The position numbers and the translations under genes are program-made. Shown one piece after another: positions 48,356-57,240 of a DNA stretch of 64,000 nucleotides (the first letter of the stretch is position 1; each line of letters starts with the position of its first letter). The notes under the pieces are model-generated. The model saw nothing but the letters and a program-made list of their open reading frames with translations, did no database searches and was not told the origin of the DNA. Origin of the DNA: Novosphingobium sp. GTDB lineage: Bacteria > Pseudomonadota > Alphaproteobacteria > Sphingomonadales > Sphingomonadaceae. Location: assembly GCF_024642085.1 (NCBI RefSeq), contig NZ_JAHEBV010000002.1, forward strand, positions 1 to 64,000. The letters run 5' to 3'.

Positions 48356-49174
48356 ATGAATTTCAAGCATCTTTCAAGGGCCTTTGCCCCGATCGTCTGT
48401 ATTGCCCTTGCAGCTGCATTGGCCGGCTGTGATGGCAAGACGTCATTCAAGATCAACGGCGAAGACGGCAAGAAGCTGGCCGATCTTGACCTGTCAGGCT
48501 TGGCCCCGGAAGAAGTGGTGTTGGCAGGCCCCGATGAAGTCCAGATTTCACAAGGCGAAAAGCTGGCCATAACAGTAGGCGGCGATGCCGAAGCGGCCGC
48601 AAAGATACGCTTTACCCTCAAGGATGGAACCTTGGGTATTATGCGCGATGGCAAACTTTTCGAAAAGGACGACATGAAAGTCGCGGTGGTCCACGTCACG
48701 ATGCCCCCTCCCAAGGAAATGGTGCTGGCCGGTTCGGGCAAGATTGTGGCCGCCGCGCTTGCTGCTGACTCTAAAGTTACGGTGGCAGGCTCTGGAACTG
48801 TTGAAACCACAAGCGTCGGGGATGAAAGCCTCGACCTCAACATTGCCGGATCGGGAAGCTTCCGCGGAGCTGGAAACACCAAAAAGCTCGACATAACCGT
48901 GGCCGGCAGCGGATCGGCCGACATGGCCCCTCTCAAAACCGAACGAGCCAAGGTCACAGTAGCGGGATCAGGCGATGCGACATTCTCCTCTGATGGAGAA
49001 GTCGACGCCTCTATCATGGGTTCCGGTTCGGTCACTGTAAAAGGACGCGCGCGCTGCAAAGTCTCGTCGATGGGTTCGGGTAGCCTGATCTGCGAAGGAC
49101 CGGTGGAACCGAAGGCATCGGAAAAAACAACAAAACCGCCGGCCGCGCCCACTGCACCGCTAACGCCGCAATAA
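48356..49174 (+). CDS. DUF2807 (head GIN) domain lipoprotein with repeated GSG turns
   Basis: ATG at 48356 preceded by GGAGG; lipobox LAAALAGCDG; repeats MVLAGSGK, VTVAGSGT, LNIAGSGS, ITVAGSGS, VTVAGSGD, SIMGSGS, SSMGSGS. Confidence 0.88.
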   Translation: MNFKHLSRAFAPIVCIALAAALAGCDGKTSFKINGEDGKKLADLDLSGLAPEEVVLAGPDEVQISQGEKLAITVGGDAEAAAKIRFTLKDGTLGIMRDGKLFEKDDMKVAVVHVTMPPPKEMVLAGSGKIVAAALAADSKVTVAGSGTVETTSVGDESLDLNIAGSGSFRGAGNTKKLDITVAGSGSADMAPLKTERAKVTVAGSGDATFSSDGEVDASIMGSGSVTVKGRARCKVSSMGSGSLICEGPVEPKASEKTTKPPAAPTAPLTPQ

Positions 49175-49241
49175 GCGCTGTTCACCGCCGAGCAACCCGA
49201 CCCGTGCTTCATCGCCATCCTGCTCATTGAAGGTGGTCTAA

Positions 49242-49571
49242 ATGAAACACGGGGTCCGGGTTTTTGGCGCGTTGGCGCTGGTCGCCACACTTGGCGGGTG
49301 CATCGCCCGCACCGCCATGGATGTTGTGACGGCACCAGTAAAAGTGGTCAGCAGGAGCGTTGACCTTGTCACAACCAGCCAATCCGAGTCGGACGAAAAG
49401 CGCGGGCGCGATTTGCGCAGGCGTGAAGAGCAGTTGGGCAAGCTTGAACGCCAGCAACGTCGCGAAGTGCAGCGCTGCGAGCAAGGAGACGCCGAAGCAT
49501 GCCAAAAGGCTGAAGCGATGGCCCGCGACATCGAGTTGCTGCTGCCATCGGTCCCAGCCACGATGCGCTGA
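49242..49571 (+). CDS. Hypothetical lipoprotein
   Basis: MKHGVRVFGALALVATLGGCIARTAMDVVTAPVKVVSRSVDLVTTSQSESDEKRGRDLRRREEQL: lipobox plus charged helix. Confidence 0.75.
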   Translation: MKHGVRVFGALALVATLGGCIARTAMDVVTAPVKVVSRSVDLVTTSQSESDEKRGRDLRRREEQLGKLERQQRREVQRCEQGDAEACQKAEAMARDIELLLPSVPATMR

Positions 49572-50522
49572 TCACGCTGCGGCGCGGCGCAGACGGTCTT
49601 TGATCGCGGCCCCTATCCCGCGTTCCGGAATCGGAGCCACGGCAATGCGAGGTTCTATCGCCGCAGCGGCGCGGTGCAGGCATGCATAAAGCCGGGAAGC
49701 TGCCTCGGCCAAGTCGCCGCCGGTGGAAAGGTTGACCATACCGGCAACGGGGCCGAAGCCGATAAAAAACTCGTCACTGGCGGCGTTTATGGCATTGAGG
49801 CGTATCGGCTTGCCCGGCGAATAGTGGCTTGCCAACTGTCCCGGCGCTTCAATTCCAGCTGAGGCTGCTTCTTGTTCATCCTCGCCAAGAATGGCAGCGA
49901 TTTGCGCAACAGCGATCGGTCCGGGCCGAAGGATCTGCCAGCCGCCCCCTTCTCGAAGTGCCACTATGGTGCTTTCTATACCGGCGGCGCAGGCGCCTCC
50001 ATCAAGAATCAACGACACCTTGTCGCCCAGTGAAGCAGCTACATGGGCGGCGTGGGTTGGACTGACCGCGCCGCTGCGATTGGCAGAGGGCGCAGCAAGG
50101 GCTAGTGCGCTGTCCAGCAGAACACGGCGCATAACGGGATGAGAAGGACAGCGAATCGCCACGGTACTGAGCCCGGCGGTGACGGCCGGGCTAATCGGTG
50201 CTTCTTTTTGCAGCGGCAAAACCAAAGTCAAAGGCCCGGGCCAAAATGCGTCAGCAAGACCGCGGACACGGTCATCCAGCCGTGCGATCGTCGCGGCATG
50301 TTCAATAGTCCCGACATGGACGATCAAGGGGTTGAAATCGGGCCGCCCCTTGGCCCGGTAAATTGCCGCTACGGCTTCGGCGCAGTCTGCACGGGCGGCA
50401 AGTCCGTAAACGGTCTCGGTCGGCAGCGCGACCAGCTGGCCGCCTTGCAACGTGTTAACGGCTGCCGCAATTCCAGCTGCATCGGGAGCGCGGATCTGGC
50501 TGTTGTGATGCTTGCCCGACAT
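49572..50522 (-). CDS. tsaC: L-threonylcarbamoyladenylate synthase (Sua5/YwlC/TsaC family)
   Basis: GGQLVALPTETVYGLAARADCAEAVAAIYRAKGRPDFNPLIVH, SANRSGAVSPTHAAHV, plus Sua5 C-terminal domain. Confidence 0.95.
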   Translation of the reverse strand: MSGKHHNSQIRAPDAAGIAAAVNTLQGGQLVALPTETVYGLAARADCAEAVAAIYRAKGRPDFNPLIVHVGTIEHAATIARLDDRVRGLADAFWPGPLTLVLPLQKEAPISPAVTAGLSTVAIRCPSHPVMRRVLLDSALALAAPSANRSGAVSPTHAAHVAASLGDKVSLILDGGACAAGIESTIVALREGGGWQILRPGPIAVAQIAAILGEDEQEAASAGIEAPGQLASHYSPGKPIRLNAINAASDEFFIGFGPVAGMVNLSTGGDLAEAASRLYACLHRAAAAIEPRIAVAPIPERGIGAAIKDRLRRAAA

Positions 50523-50578
50523 GGCCCCGCGCTATAGGCGATAAGAACAATTGCCAAGCTAAAGCCGAAAGACTGCCG

Positions 50579-52303
50579 ATGGATTACGTTGCACCAACTT
50601 CCGACCAGATCCTGGCGATATCCGTCAATGCGGGCATTGCCGAAATTGCCGCGCACGAACCCTTCGCCGCCGCTAGCCCCGACATGGTCGAAGCCATCGT
50701 AGAAGGGATCGGCCAATTCGCGGCTGGGGAATTCGCCCCGCTTAACCGCAAGGGCGATGTCGAGGGGGCAAAGCTGGCCGACCAAACCGTTACCCTGCCA
50801 GAAGGCTTTGCGAAGGCCTACCATGCCTATGTCGAACAAGGCTGGAACGCGATCGCCGGGCCGCCAGAGCATGGCGGCCAAGGGCTACCTTTTTCACTTG
50901 CTACAAGCGTTATCGAAAACCTTGGTAGCGCCAACATGGCTTTTACACTGCTCCCGTTGTTGACTGTCGGCGCGATTGAGGCGCTGCAGCATCACGGCAG
51001 CCAGGGCCAGAAAGCGCATTACCTGCCCAAGCTGATCAGCGGCGAATGGTCCGGCACGATGAACCTGACCGAACCGCAGGCCGGCTCCGACGTCGGCGCG
51101 CTGCGCACCACAGCGACACCGCGCGGCGATGGCACCTGGTCGATCAAGGGGACCAAGATATATATCACGTGGGGCGAACACGACCTGACCGAAAACATTG
51201 TCCATCTGGTCCTTGCCCGAACACCCGGCGCGCCTGCTGGCAGCCGGGGAATCAGTCTGTTCGTGGTCCCCAAATTCTTGGTTGAAGCAGACGGATCTGT
51301 GGGCGCGCGCAACGACCTTCGTTGCGCCGGAATAGAACATAAGCTGGGGATCATGGCCAGCCCGACCTGCGTGATGACCTTCGGTGACGATGACGCCTGT
51401 GTGGGCGAACTTGTCGGCAACGAAAATGAAGGCCTGAAGGCAATGTTCACGATGATGAACAGCGCCCGTATCAATGTGGGCAACCAGGGCGTGCAGATTG
51501 CTGAACGCGCCTTGCAGCAGGCCAGCCGGTATGCCCGCGACCGGATCCAGTCGGCGCGCGCCGGATCAGCCGACAAGAACCCGGTGGCAATCATCGAGCA
51601 TCCTGACGTACGGCGGATGCTGTTGCGGATGCGCGCGTTGACTGAAGGCGCTCGTGCGCTGCTGTACTACACGGCCGGACTGGTGGATCGCGGCGCGCTG
51701 GGCATTTCCGGGGCACAGGCCCGTGCTGATTGCCTGGTTCCGCTCATCAAGGCCTGGGGTACCGACATCGGGTGCGAAGTCGCCAGCATCGGGGTCCAGA
51801 TCCACGGCGGGATGGGGTTTGTTGAAGAAACGGGTGCTGCCCAGCATTACCGTGATGCACGGATTGCACCGATCTACGAAGGGACCAACGGCATTCAGGC
51901 CGCTGATCTTGTCACCCGCAAGCTTGGCTACGAGGGAGGCGCGGTCTTGACGTCGCTGCTGGCAGAGGCTGCCCGCGATGCCGCCGGCTATCCTGTGTTG
52001 CAAAGCCTGGCCCAGGACTGCATCGCAATTGCCGGATGGATGAGCACCGACGCCTCGCTCGACGATCGGCTGGCGGGAAGCACGGCGTTCTGCACCATGT
52101 GCGCAGTGGCCATCGGGGGCGCCCAGCTGGCCCGGCAGGCCGCAGCCTTGGTGGGTCAAGAGACCGTGAAAGCTAAGGCCAAGTCTGTCGTCACGCGCTA
52201 TTTTGCGCAAACCATCGCAGCAGAGGCGATGGGGCTGAAGGCGGCTGCGACTGCTGGGGCTGGCTTGCTTTACGAACTCGATAGCGCAGTGTTGGCAGGA
52301 TGA
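50579..52303 (+). CDS. Acyl-CoA dehydrogenase (long form with extended C-terminal domain)
   Basis: GTMNLTEPQAGSDVGALRTTATPRGDGTWSIKGTKIYITWGEHDLTENIVHLVLART, QIHGGMGFVEETGAAQHYRDARIAPIYEGTNGIQAADLV. Confidence 0.94.
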   Translation: MDYVAPTSDQILAISVNAGIAEIAAHEPFAAASPDMVEAIVEGIGQFAAGEFAPLNRKGDVEGAKLADQTVTLPEGFAKAYHAYVEQGWNAIAGPPEHGGQGLPFSLATSVIENLGSANMAFTLLPLLTVGAIEALQHHGSQGQKAHYLPKLISGEWSGTMNLTEPQAGSDVGALRTTATPRGDGTWSIKGTKIYITWGEHDLTENIVHLVLARTPGAPAGSRGISLFVVPKFLVEADGSVGARNDLRCAGIEHKLGIMASPTCVMTFGDDDACVGELVGNENEGLKAMFTMMNSARINVGNQGVQIAERALQQASRYARDRIQSARAGSADKNPVAIIEHPDVRRMLLRMRALTEGARALLYYTAGLVDRGALGISGAQARADCLVPLIKAWGTDIGCEVASIGVQIHGGMGFVEETGAAQHYRDARIAPIYEGTNGIQAADLVTRKLGYEGGAVLTSLLAEAARDAAGYPVLQSLAQDCIAIAGWMSTDASLDDRLAGSTAFCTMCAVAIGGAQLARQAAALVGQETVKAKAKSVVTRYFAQTIAAEAMGLKAAATAGAGLLYELDSAVLAG

Positions 52304-53124
52304 GCGATCAGGGCGACCCCCTGGCTCGCATCGCCGATGCGCTGGAACGGCTGTGCCCGTCGGCTGCCATCCATGAAGACTGGCTAGCTTCGCCGGCTTA
52401 TGTCTGGAACGGTGCGCCGCGGCCAGTCGCCCGCCTGATCGCCCCGCCGCTGGAACTGCTCATGGGCATCGATAACCAGAAAGCGGCGGTTACCGCCAAT
52501 GTTACCCGGCTGGCGAATGGCTTTGCGGCACATGACATGCTGCTGTGGGGATCGCGCGGGATGGGCAAATCGGCACTGCTGCGCGCCGGTGTTGCCGCGG
52601 CCCAGTCCAGGGCGCCTGGCAAGCTGGCATTAGTGCAGGTCACGCCCGATGCCCTGACCCGGCTCAGCAGCCTTTTTGGCATCCTTGGGGCCGTGGATCG
52701 GCGGTTTCTTGTTTTCATTGATGACTTGGGATTTGAAGACGGTGACAGCGCCGGCCCGCGCGCGCTGCGTTCGTGGCTGGAAGGCGGTATCGAAGCGCGG
52801 CCCGCCAACGTAAGATTGGCCGTCACATCCAACCGCCGCGCTATTGTGTCCCGGCATTTGTCCGAACAGGATGATCCGGTTAATCCGCGCGACGCTGTCG
52901 ATGACCGGTTGGCGCTGGCGGACCGATTCGGTTTGTCGATCGGCTTTCATGCCTGCAGCCAAGACGATTACCTGGCGATTGTTGCCGGCTACTGCGCGGC
53001 CCACTCGCTTGCCTGGGACCACGGCGAGGCGCTGGAATGGGCCAAGCGCCGCGGTGCGCGATCGGGCCGGATCGCCTGGCAGTTCGTGACCGAACTGGCC
53101 GGACGCGCCGGGATTGTGCTTTGA
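52300..53124 (+). CDS. DUF815 family AAA-type ATPase
   Basis: Walker A LLWGSRGMGKSALL, Walker B-like FLVFIDDLGFEDGD, TSNRRAIVSRH; overlaps the acyl-CoA dehydrogenase stop by 4 bp. Confidence 0.9.
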   Translation: MSDQGDPLARIADALERLCPSAAIHEDWLASPAYVWNGAPRPVARLIAPPLELLMGIDNQKAAVTANVTRLANGFAAHDMLLWGSRGMGKSALLRAGVAAAQSRAPGKLALVQVTPDALTRLSSLFGILGAVDRRFLVFIDDLGFEDGDSAGPRALRSWLEGGIEARPANVRLAVTSNRRAIVSRHLSEQDDPVNPRDAVDDRLALADRFGLSIGFHACSQDDYLAIVAGYCAAHSLAWDHGEALEWAKRRGARSGRIAWQFVTELAGRAGIVL

Positions 53125-53133
53125 CGGCAGCTG

Positions 53134-54603
53134 TTACTGCCTGACCTTTTCATCAGGGCGGAATCCGGCGCTATACTGCGCATTGGGATCGCCCTTAAGA
53201 TCGCGCTGCGGCGGCATTCTAGCGGTCACGACCGGCTTGATTGGACCGGCCGGAGCGGCAGTAGGTGAAAGCACCCGCCAGATTATTCCGCCGGTATCGT
53301 CACTGACCAGCAGAGCACCATCGCGCGCAAACGATACCCAGGTAGGACGGCCACGCGTTTCCTTTTTGCCCGTGACCAAGAAGCCCGACAGCAAAGAAAT
53401 CGGAAGTCCCTGCGGATTCCCGTTCGCGTCAAACTTGACAAATACCACGTCATATCCAGAAATCGGCTTGCGGTTCCAAGAACCATGCCGGGCGATCACC
53501 GCGCCGTTGGCAAAGTTCGAACCCAGCTTTTCGCCCCCGCGCACAAATACCAGGCCAAGGGGCGCCACGTGCGCACCTAATGCGTATTCCGGTTTGCGCA
53601 CATAGTCGTCGAAGAACTCGGGCGGTGCCGATTTGACCCGGTCGTCGTCGTGCGTCTTGTAGTAGACCCACGGCCAGCCATAATGCGCCCCCACAGGGAC
53701 ATTAGTCAGGTAATCAGGAACCAGATCCGGGCCCAACTGGTCACGTTCGTTGACCACCGTCCACAGCTCGCCCGAAGCGGGGTTGAAGTCCATTCCATTC
53801 GGGTTGCGCAACCCTTGCGCAAACTGGCGGGGATAACCGGATTTGAGGTTAAGTTCCCAGATCGCGGCGCGGCCCTTTTCGATTTCGAGACCATTTTCAG
53901 CAATATTGCTGGCTGATCCCACCGCAACATAAAGCCGCTCGCCATCGTTGCTAAGGAGCAAGTTGCGCATCCAGTGATTGCCTGCGGCAGGCAGGTCCAT
54001 CAGTTTCTTGGGTGTTGCACCAAGTGTCGTTTCGCCCAGCTTGTAGGGAAATGCCAACACTGCATCGTGATTGGCCACGTAAAGCGTATCATTGCGCCAG
54101 GCGAGGCCTGATGGGGAAGCAAGTCCGTTGCCCTGGCGAAGTGCGAACTTGCCTTCGGCTTTGCCATCGCCGTCTGCATCGCGCAGCAACACCAGCGTAT
54201 CAGGCGAACCCTTGTTTGCCCCGGCCTGTTGCATCATCATTTTCATGATCCAGCCCTTGATACCGCCTCCGGTATTTGCAGGCGGTGCATCGGCTTCCGA
54301 TACAAGAACATCGCCATTAGGCAGAGTCAGCATAACGCGGGGATGATCAAGCCCCTCAGCGAAGCGCGAAACCGCCAAACCGGGCGCTGCCACCGGCGCT
54401 TCGCTGGCTTTCCATCCGACCGGTTTGGCAATCCCTACCGATGGTATTTTCTCTGGTTTGGGTTCGACCAGTTGCGGATCGCGTCCAGACAGCTGATCCA
54501 GTGTCTTTTCTGCCGGCGTTCCTCGGAAGAGATAGAGTGCGAAACCACCGATGACGAGAAGAAATACCCCTAGGGCAACGAGAAGCTTGCGTTTGGTCGA
54601 CAT
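53134..54603 (-). CDS. PQQ-dependent sugar dehydrogenase (membrane-anchored)
   Basis: N-terminal TM MSTKRKLLVALGVFLLVIGGFALYLF; HPRVMLTLPNGDVLVSEADAPP, YVAVGSASNIAENGLEIEKGRAAIWELN, GLRNPNGMDFNPASGELWTVVNERDQLGPDLVPDYLT. Confidence 0.93.
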   Translation of the reverse strand: MSTKRKLLVALGVFLLVIGGFALYLFRGTPAEKTLDQLSGRDPQLVEPKPEKIPSVGIAKPVGWKASEAPVAAPGLAVSRFAEGLDHPRVMLTLPNGDVLVSEADAPPANTGGGIKGWIMKMMMQQAGANKGSPDTLVLLRDADGDGKAEGKFALRQGNGLASPSGLAWRNDTLYVANHDAVLAFPYKLGETTLGATPKKLMDLPAAGNHWMRNLLLSNDGERLYVAVGSASNIAENGLEIEKGRAAIWELNLKSGYPRQFAQGLRNPNGMDFNPASGELWTVVNERDQLGPDLVPDYLTNVPVGAHYGWPWVYYKTHDDDRVKSAPPEFFDDYVRKPEYALGAHVAPLGLVFVRGGEKLGSNFANGAVIARHGSWNRKPISGYDVVFVKFDANGNPQGLPISLLSGFLVTGKKETRGRPTWVSFARDGALLVSDDTGGIIWRVLSPTAAPAGPIKPVVTARMPPQRDLKGDPNAQYSAGFRPDEKVRQ

Positions 54604-54665
54604 GTGCAACGAAGTAGGCGCATCACGGCTAGGCGGCAAGGCGTGTGTGAGATAGTATAACGCGC

Positions 54666-55148
54666 ATGCATGCTTTTTTTCCAGGTGCTGCCCAGCCAAA
54701 GGCCGAACTGTACCGAGACCTGGTGCTAGCCGCGCGCGCGTTAGTTGCAGACGAACCGGACGCGGTTGCCAACATGGCCAATGTTGCGGCCATCGTCTGG
54801 CAATTCGTTGATCGGCTTAACTGGGCCGGATTTTACCGCGTAGTCGATGGCGGGTTGGTGCTCGGGCCATTTCAAGGGAAGGCAGCCTGCATTCGCATTC
54901 CCTTTGGTCAGGGCGTGTGCGGCACATCGGCAGCCAGCGCAGCAACCCTGCTGGTACCCGATGTTCACGCATTTCCGGGCCACATCGCTTGTGACGCGGA
55001 AAGCCGAAGTGAGCTGGTCGTTCCAGTCATCCGCCGCGGCGAAGTAATCGCCGTCATCGATCTCGACAGTCCGGAAGCCGGGCGCTTTGATGCTGAAGAC
55101 GCCGCTGGAATAGAGGCACTTGCGCGGGAAATCGCCGACGCAATCTGA
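54666..55148 (+). CDS. msrC: GAF-domain free methionine-(R)-sulfoxide reductase
   Basis: RLNWAGFYRVVDGGLVLGPFQGKAACIRIPFGQGVCGTSAASAATLLVPDVHAFPGHIACDAESRSELVVPV: fRMsr Cys pattern. Confidence 0.93.
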   Translation: MHAFFPGAAQPKAELYRDLVLAARALVADEPDAVANMANVAAIVWQFVDRLNWAGFYRVVDGGLVLGPFQGKAACIRIPFGQGVCGTSAASAATLLVPDVHAFPGHIACDAESRSELVVPVIRRGEVIAVIDLDSPEAGRFDAEDAAGIEALAREIADAI

Positions 55149-55275
55149 CGTCTTGGCGTTGCACCAGATCGGGACAGCGGCAAGACAGATCGGAACCGAG
55201 CCTTGGATTCATTTGGTTAGTGATGGTAACTTACACGTTAACACCGGAATCGCCCGGTGAATGCAGGGGGTTGCC

Positions 55276-55947
55276 ATGCCATTCCGTTTGTCATCTCACC
55301 GGATCAGCCTGATGCTGGGGTTTGTCGCGGTCACAGCGATCGCCGCCCCGGCCCAGGCACAGATGGTTGCGCCGCCGCCTGTGGGCGCCGGCTATGCACC
55401 GCAGTATGACCAAGCCGCCTGGGAAGACCAGCGCGCTGCCTGGCTGGATGAATGCCGCGCTAACCACCGAGGTGGGCGCAAGGGCAAGACAATTGGCGGC
55501 GCCTTGGTCGGCGGCGTGGTCGGCGGGTTGGTCGGTAATGCCGTTGCTGGCCGGGGTGACAAGACGCTGGGCACAATCGCCGGAGCCGCCGTCGGCGCCG
55601 CGGCAGGCGGCGCGCTGGGTTCTGGGGCAGACCGCCGCGATGAGCGCCGGTCAATCGATTACTGCGAAAGCTATCTCGAACGCCACACCGCGTCTGGCTA
55701 TGGCCAGCCAGGTTATGGCTATACCTATGCGTATCAGCCAATGACGGTGATGGTTCCGGTGATGATCGCCCAGGCACAGCCAATCGCCGCCTCCTCGCAG
55801 CCCCGGACGCGCGAGTGCACGGAAACACAAGTGATCGAGGAATGGGTGCCTGTGGGGCCGCGCAAGCGTTACATTCCGCCCCGTCCGCGTCCGTTGCCCG
55901 ACAAACGCATCAGGCTTGCGCCGGACAAACGGATACCTGTCAACTGA
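55276..55947 (+). CDS. Glycine zipper 2TM domain-containing protein
   Basis: Signal peptide; KTIGGALVGGVVGGLVGNAVAGRGDKTLGTIAGAAVGAAAGGALGSGADRRD; ATG 55276 preceded by AGGGGG. Confidence 0.9.
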   Translation: MPFRLSSHRISLMLGFVAVTAIAAPAQAQMVAPPPVGAGYAPQYDQAAWEDQRAAWLDECRANHRGGRKGKTIGGALVGGVVGGLVGNAVAGRGDKTLGTIAGAAVGAAAGGALGSGADRRDERRSIDYCESYLERHTASGYGQPGYGYTYAYQPMTVMVPVMIAQAQPIAASSQPRTRECTETQVIEEWVPVGPRKRYIPPRPRPLPDKRIRLAPDKRIPVN

Positions 55948-55972
55948 CAGCCCCGGGGCGAATTGAACGCTG

Positions 55973-57127
55973 CTAGAGCGAGCGGCCAATCAGCTCTTTC
56001 ATGATTTCGCTGGTGCCGCCAAAGATCCGGGTCACCCGCGCGCCGCGCCACTGCTTGGCAATCGGGTATTCGTTCATGAAGCCCGCGCCGCCATGCAGCT
56101 GCAGGCACTTGTCGACCACTTCGCCTTGCAGTTCGGTGTGCCACAATTTGGCGCCAGATGCCTCGACAGGGGTCAGCTCGTGCTTGATGTGGCGGGCGAT
56201 GCACCAGTCCAGATGCGCCCAGCCAACCTGAAGTTTGGCCTTAAGATCGGCCAGAATGAACCGTGTATTCTGAAAATCGAGCACCGGCTTGCCGAATGCC
56301 TTGCGATCGCGGGTAAACTCCACCGTCATATCAAAGGCACGCTGCGCTGCGGTTTGCGCCGATATGGCAATGCCTAGGCGTTCCTGTGGCAGTTCGCTCA
56401 TCAGATAAATGAAGCCTTTGCCTTCTTCTCCCAGACAATTGGTGATCGGCACCCGGACATCCTCGAAAAACATTTCCGATGTGTCAGCTGCATCAAGACC
56501 CACTTTATCGAGATTACGGCCGCGCTTGAATCCTTCGCGATTAGCTTCAACCAGAACGATGGACACGCCTTTCCATGCCGGCTGCACGTCGGTATCGGTC
56601 TTGGCGCAAACCAGAATCAGATCGGCGTTCTGGCCATTGGTGATATAGGTCTTGGATCCGTTGATCACGTAGTGGTTGCCGTCCTTGCGCGCGGTGGTGC
56701 GCAGTGCCTGCAGATCCGATCCGGTGCCCGGTTCGGTCATGGCAATCGCGGTTACAATCTCGCCACTGACCATCTTGGGAAGCCAGGTCTGTTTCTGCTC
56801 ATCCGAGCCGTACTGGATAATGTAGTTGGCAACGATATCGGACTGCAGTGAAAAGCCGGTGGCAACGTCCGTTCCATAGCCGATCTCTTCATCGATTATC
56901 GCGTTGTAACCAAAGTCGAGGCCCAGGCCTCCATAAGCTTCGGGCACAGTCGGGCAGAGCAGGCCCAGTTCGCCAGCTTTCGGCCAGACGTCTTTCGGCA
57001 CGATCCCGTCTTCATCCCATTTGGCGGCATGCGGCTCAAGCTGCTCGGCAACAAAGCGCCGCACGGTTGAGCGGAAGGCTTCGTGATCTTCGGAATAGCA
57101 AGTGCGCGAAAGCGTATCGAGCGTCAT
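55973..57127 (-). CDS. Acyl-CoA dehydrogenase
   Basis: AIAMTEPGTGSDLQALRTTARKDGNHYVINGSKTYITNGQNADLILVCAKTD, LQLHGGAGFMNEYPIAKQWRGARVTRIFGGTSEIMKELIGRSL. Confidence 0.96.
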   Translation of the reverse strand: MTLDTLSRTCYSEDHEAFRSTVRRFVAEQLEPHAAKWDEDGIVPKDVWPKAGELGLLCPTVPEAYGGLGLDFGYNAIIDEEIGYGTDVATGFSLQSDIVANYIIQYGSDEQKQTWLPKMVSGEIVTAIAMTEPGTGSDLQALRTTARKDGNHYVINGSKTYITNGQNADLILVCAKTDTDVQPAWKGVSIVLVEANREGFKRGRNLDKVGLDAADTSEMFFEDVRVPITNCLGEEGKGFIYLMSELPQERLGIAISAQTAAQRAFDMTVEFTRDRKAFGKPVLDFQNTRFILADLKAKLQVGWAHLDWCIARHIKHELTPVEASGAKLWHTELQGEVVDKCLQLHGGAGFMNEYPIAKQWRGARVTRIFGGTSEIMKELIGRSL

Positions 57128-57219
57128 GGTCAACCTCATCAGCGGAGTGGTTGCCCCAACGATTAGGCGCGGCGTAGAATGATCGCAACTGGATTTAATC
57201 GATCGCTTAAAGATAGCCG

Positions 57220-57238
57220 AAGTTGCGCGGCGCAACTT
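57220..57238. repeat. Perfect palindrome AAGTTGCGC-G-GCGCAACTT downstream of the usher gene
   Basis: 9-bp arms read directly; the 15-bp core GTTGCGCGGCGCAAC recurs at 37723-37737. Confidence 0.7.
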
Positions 57239-57240
57239 GA

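Noticed and set aside
52300-53124. DUF815 ATPase considered as part of a defence or novel AAA system
   Set aside because: DUF815 ATPases are widespread housekeeping-like proteins in Alphaproteobacteria; no effector, nuclease or toxin neighbour.
55242-55259. CACCGG/CCGGTG hairpin just upstream of the glycine-zipper gene
   Set aside because: Only a 6-bp stem; common by chance in GC-rich DNA and no further support.
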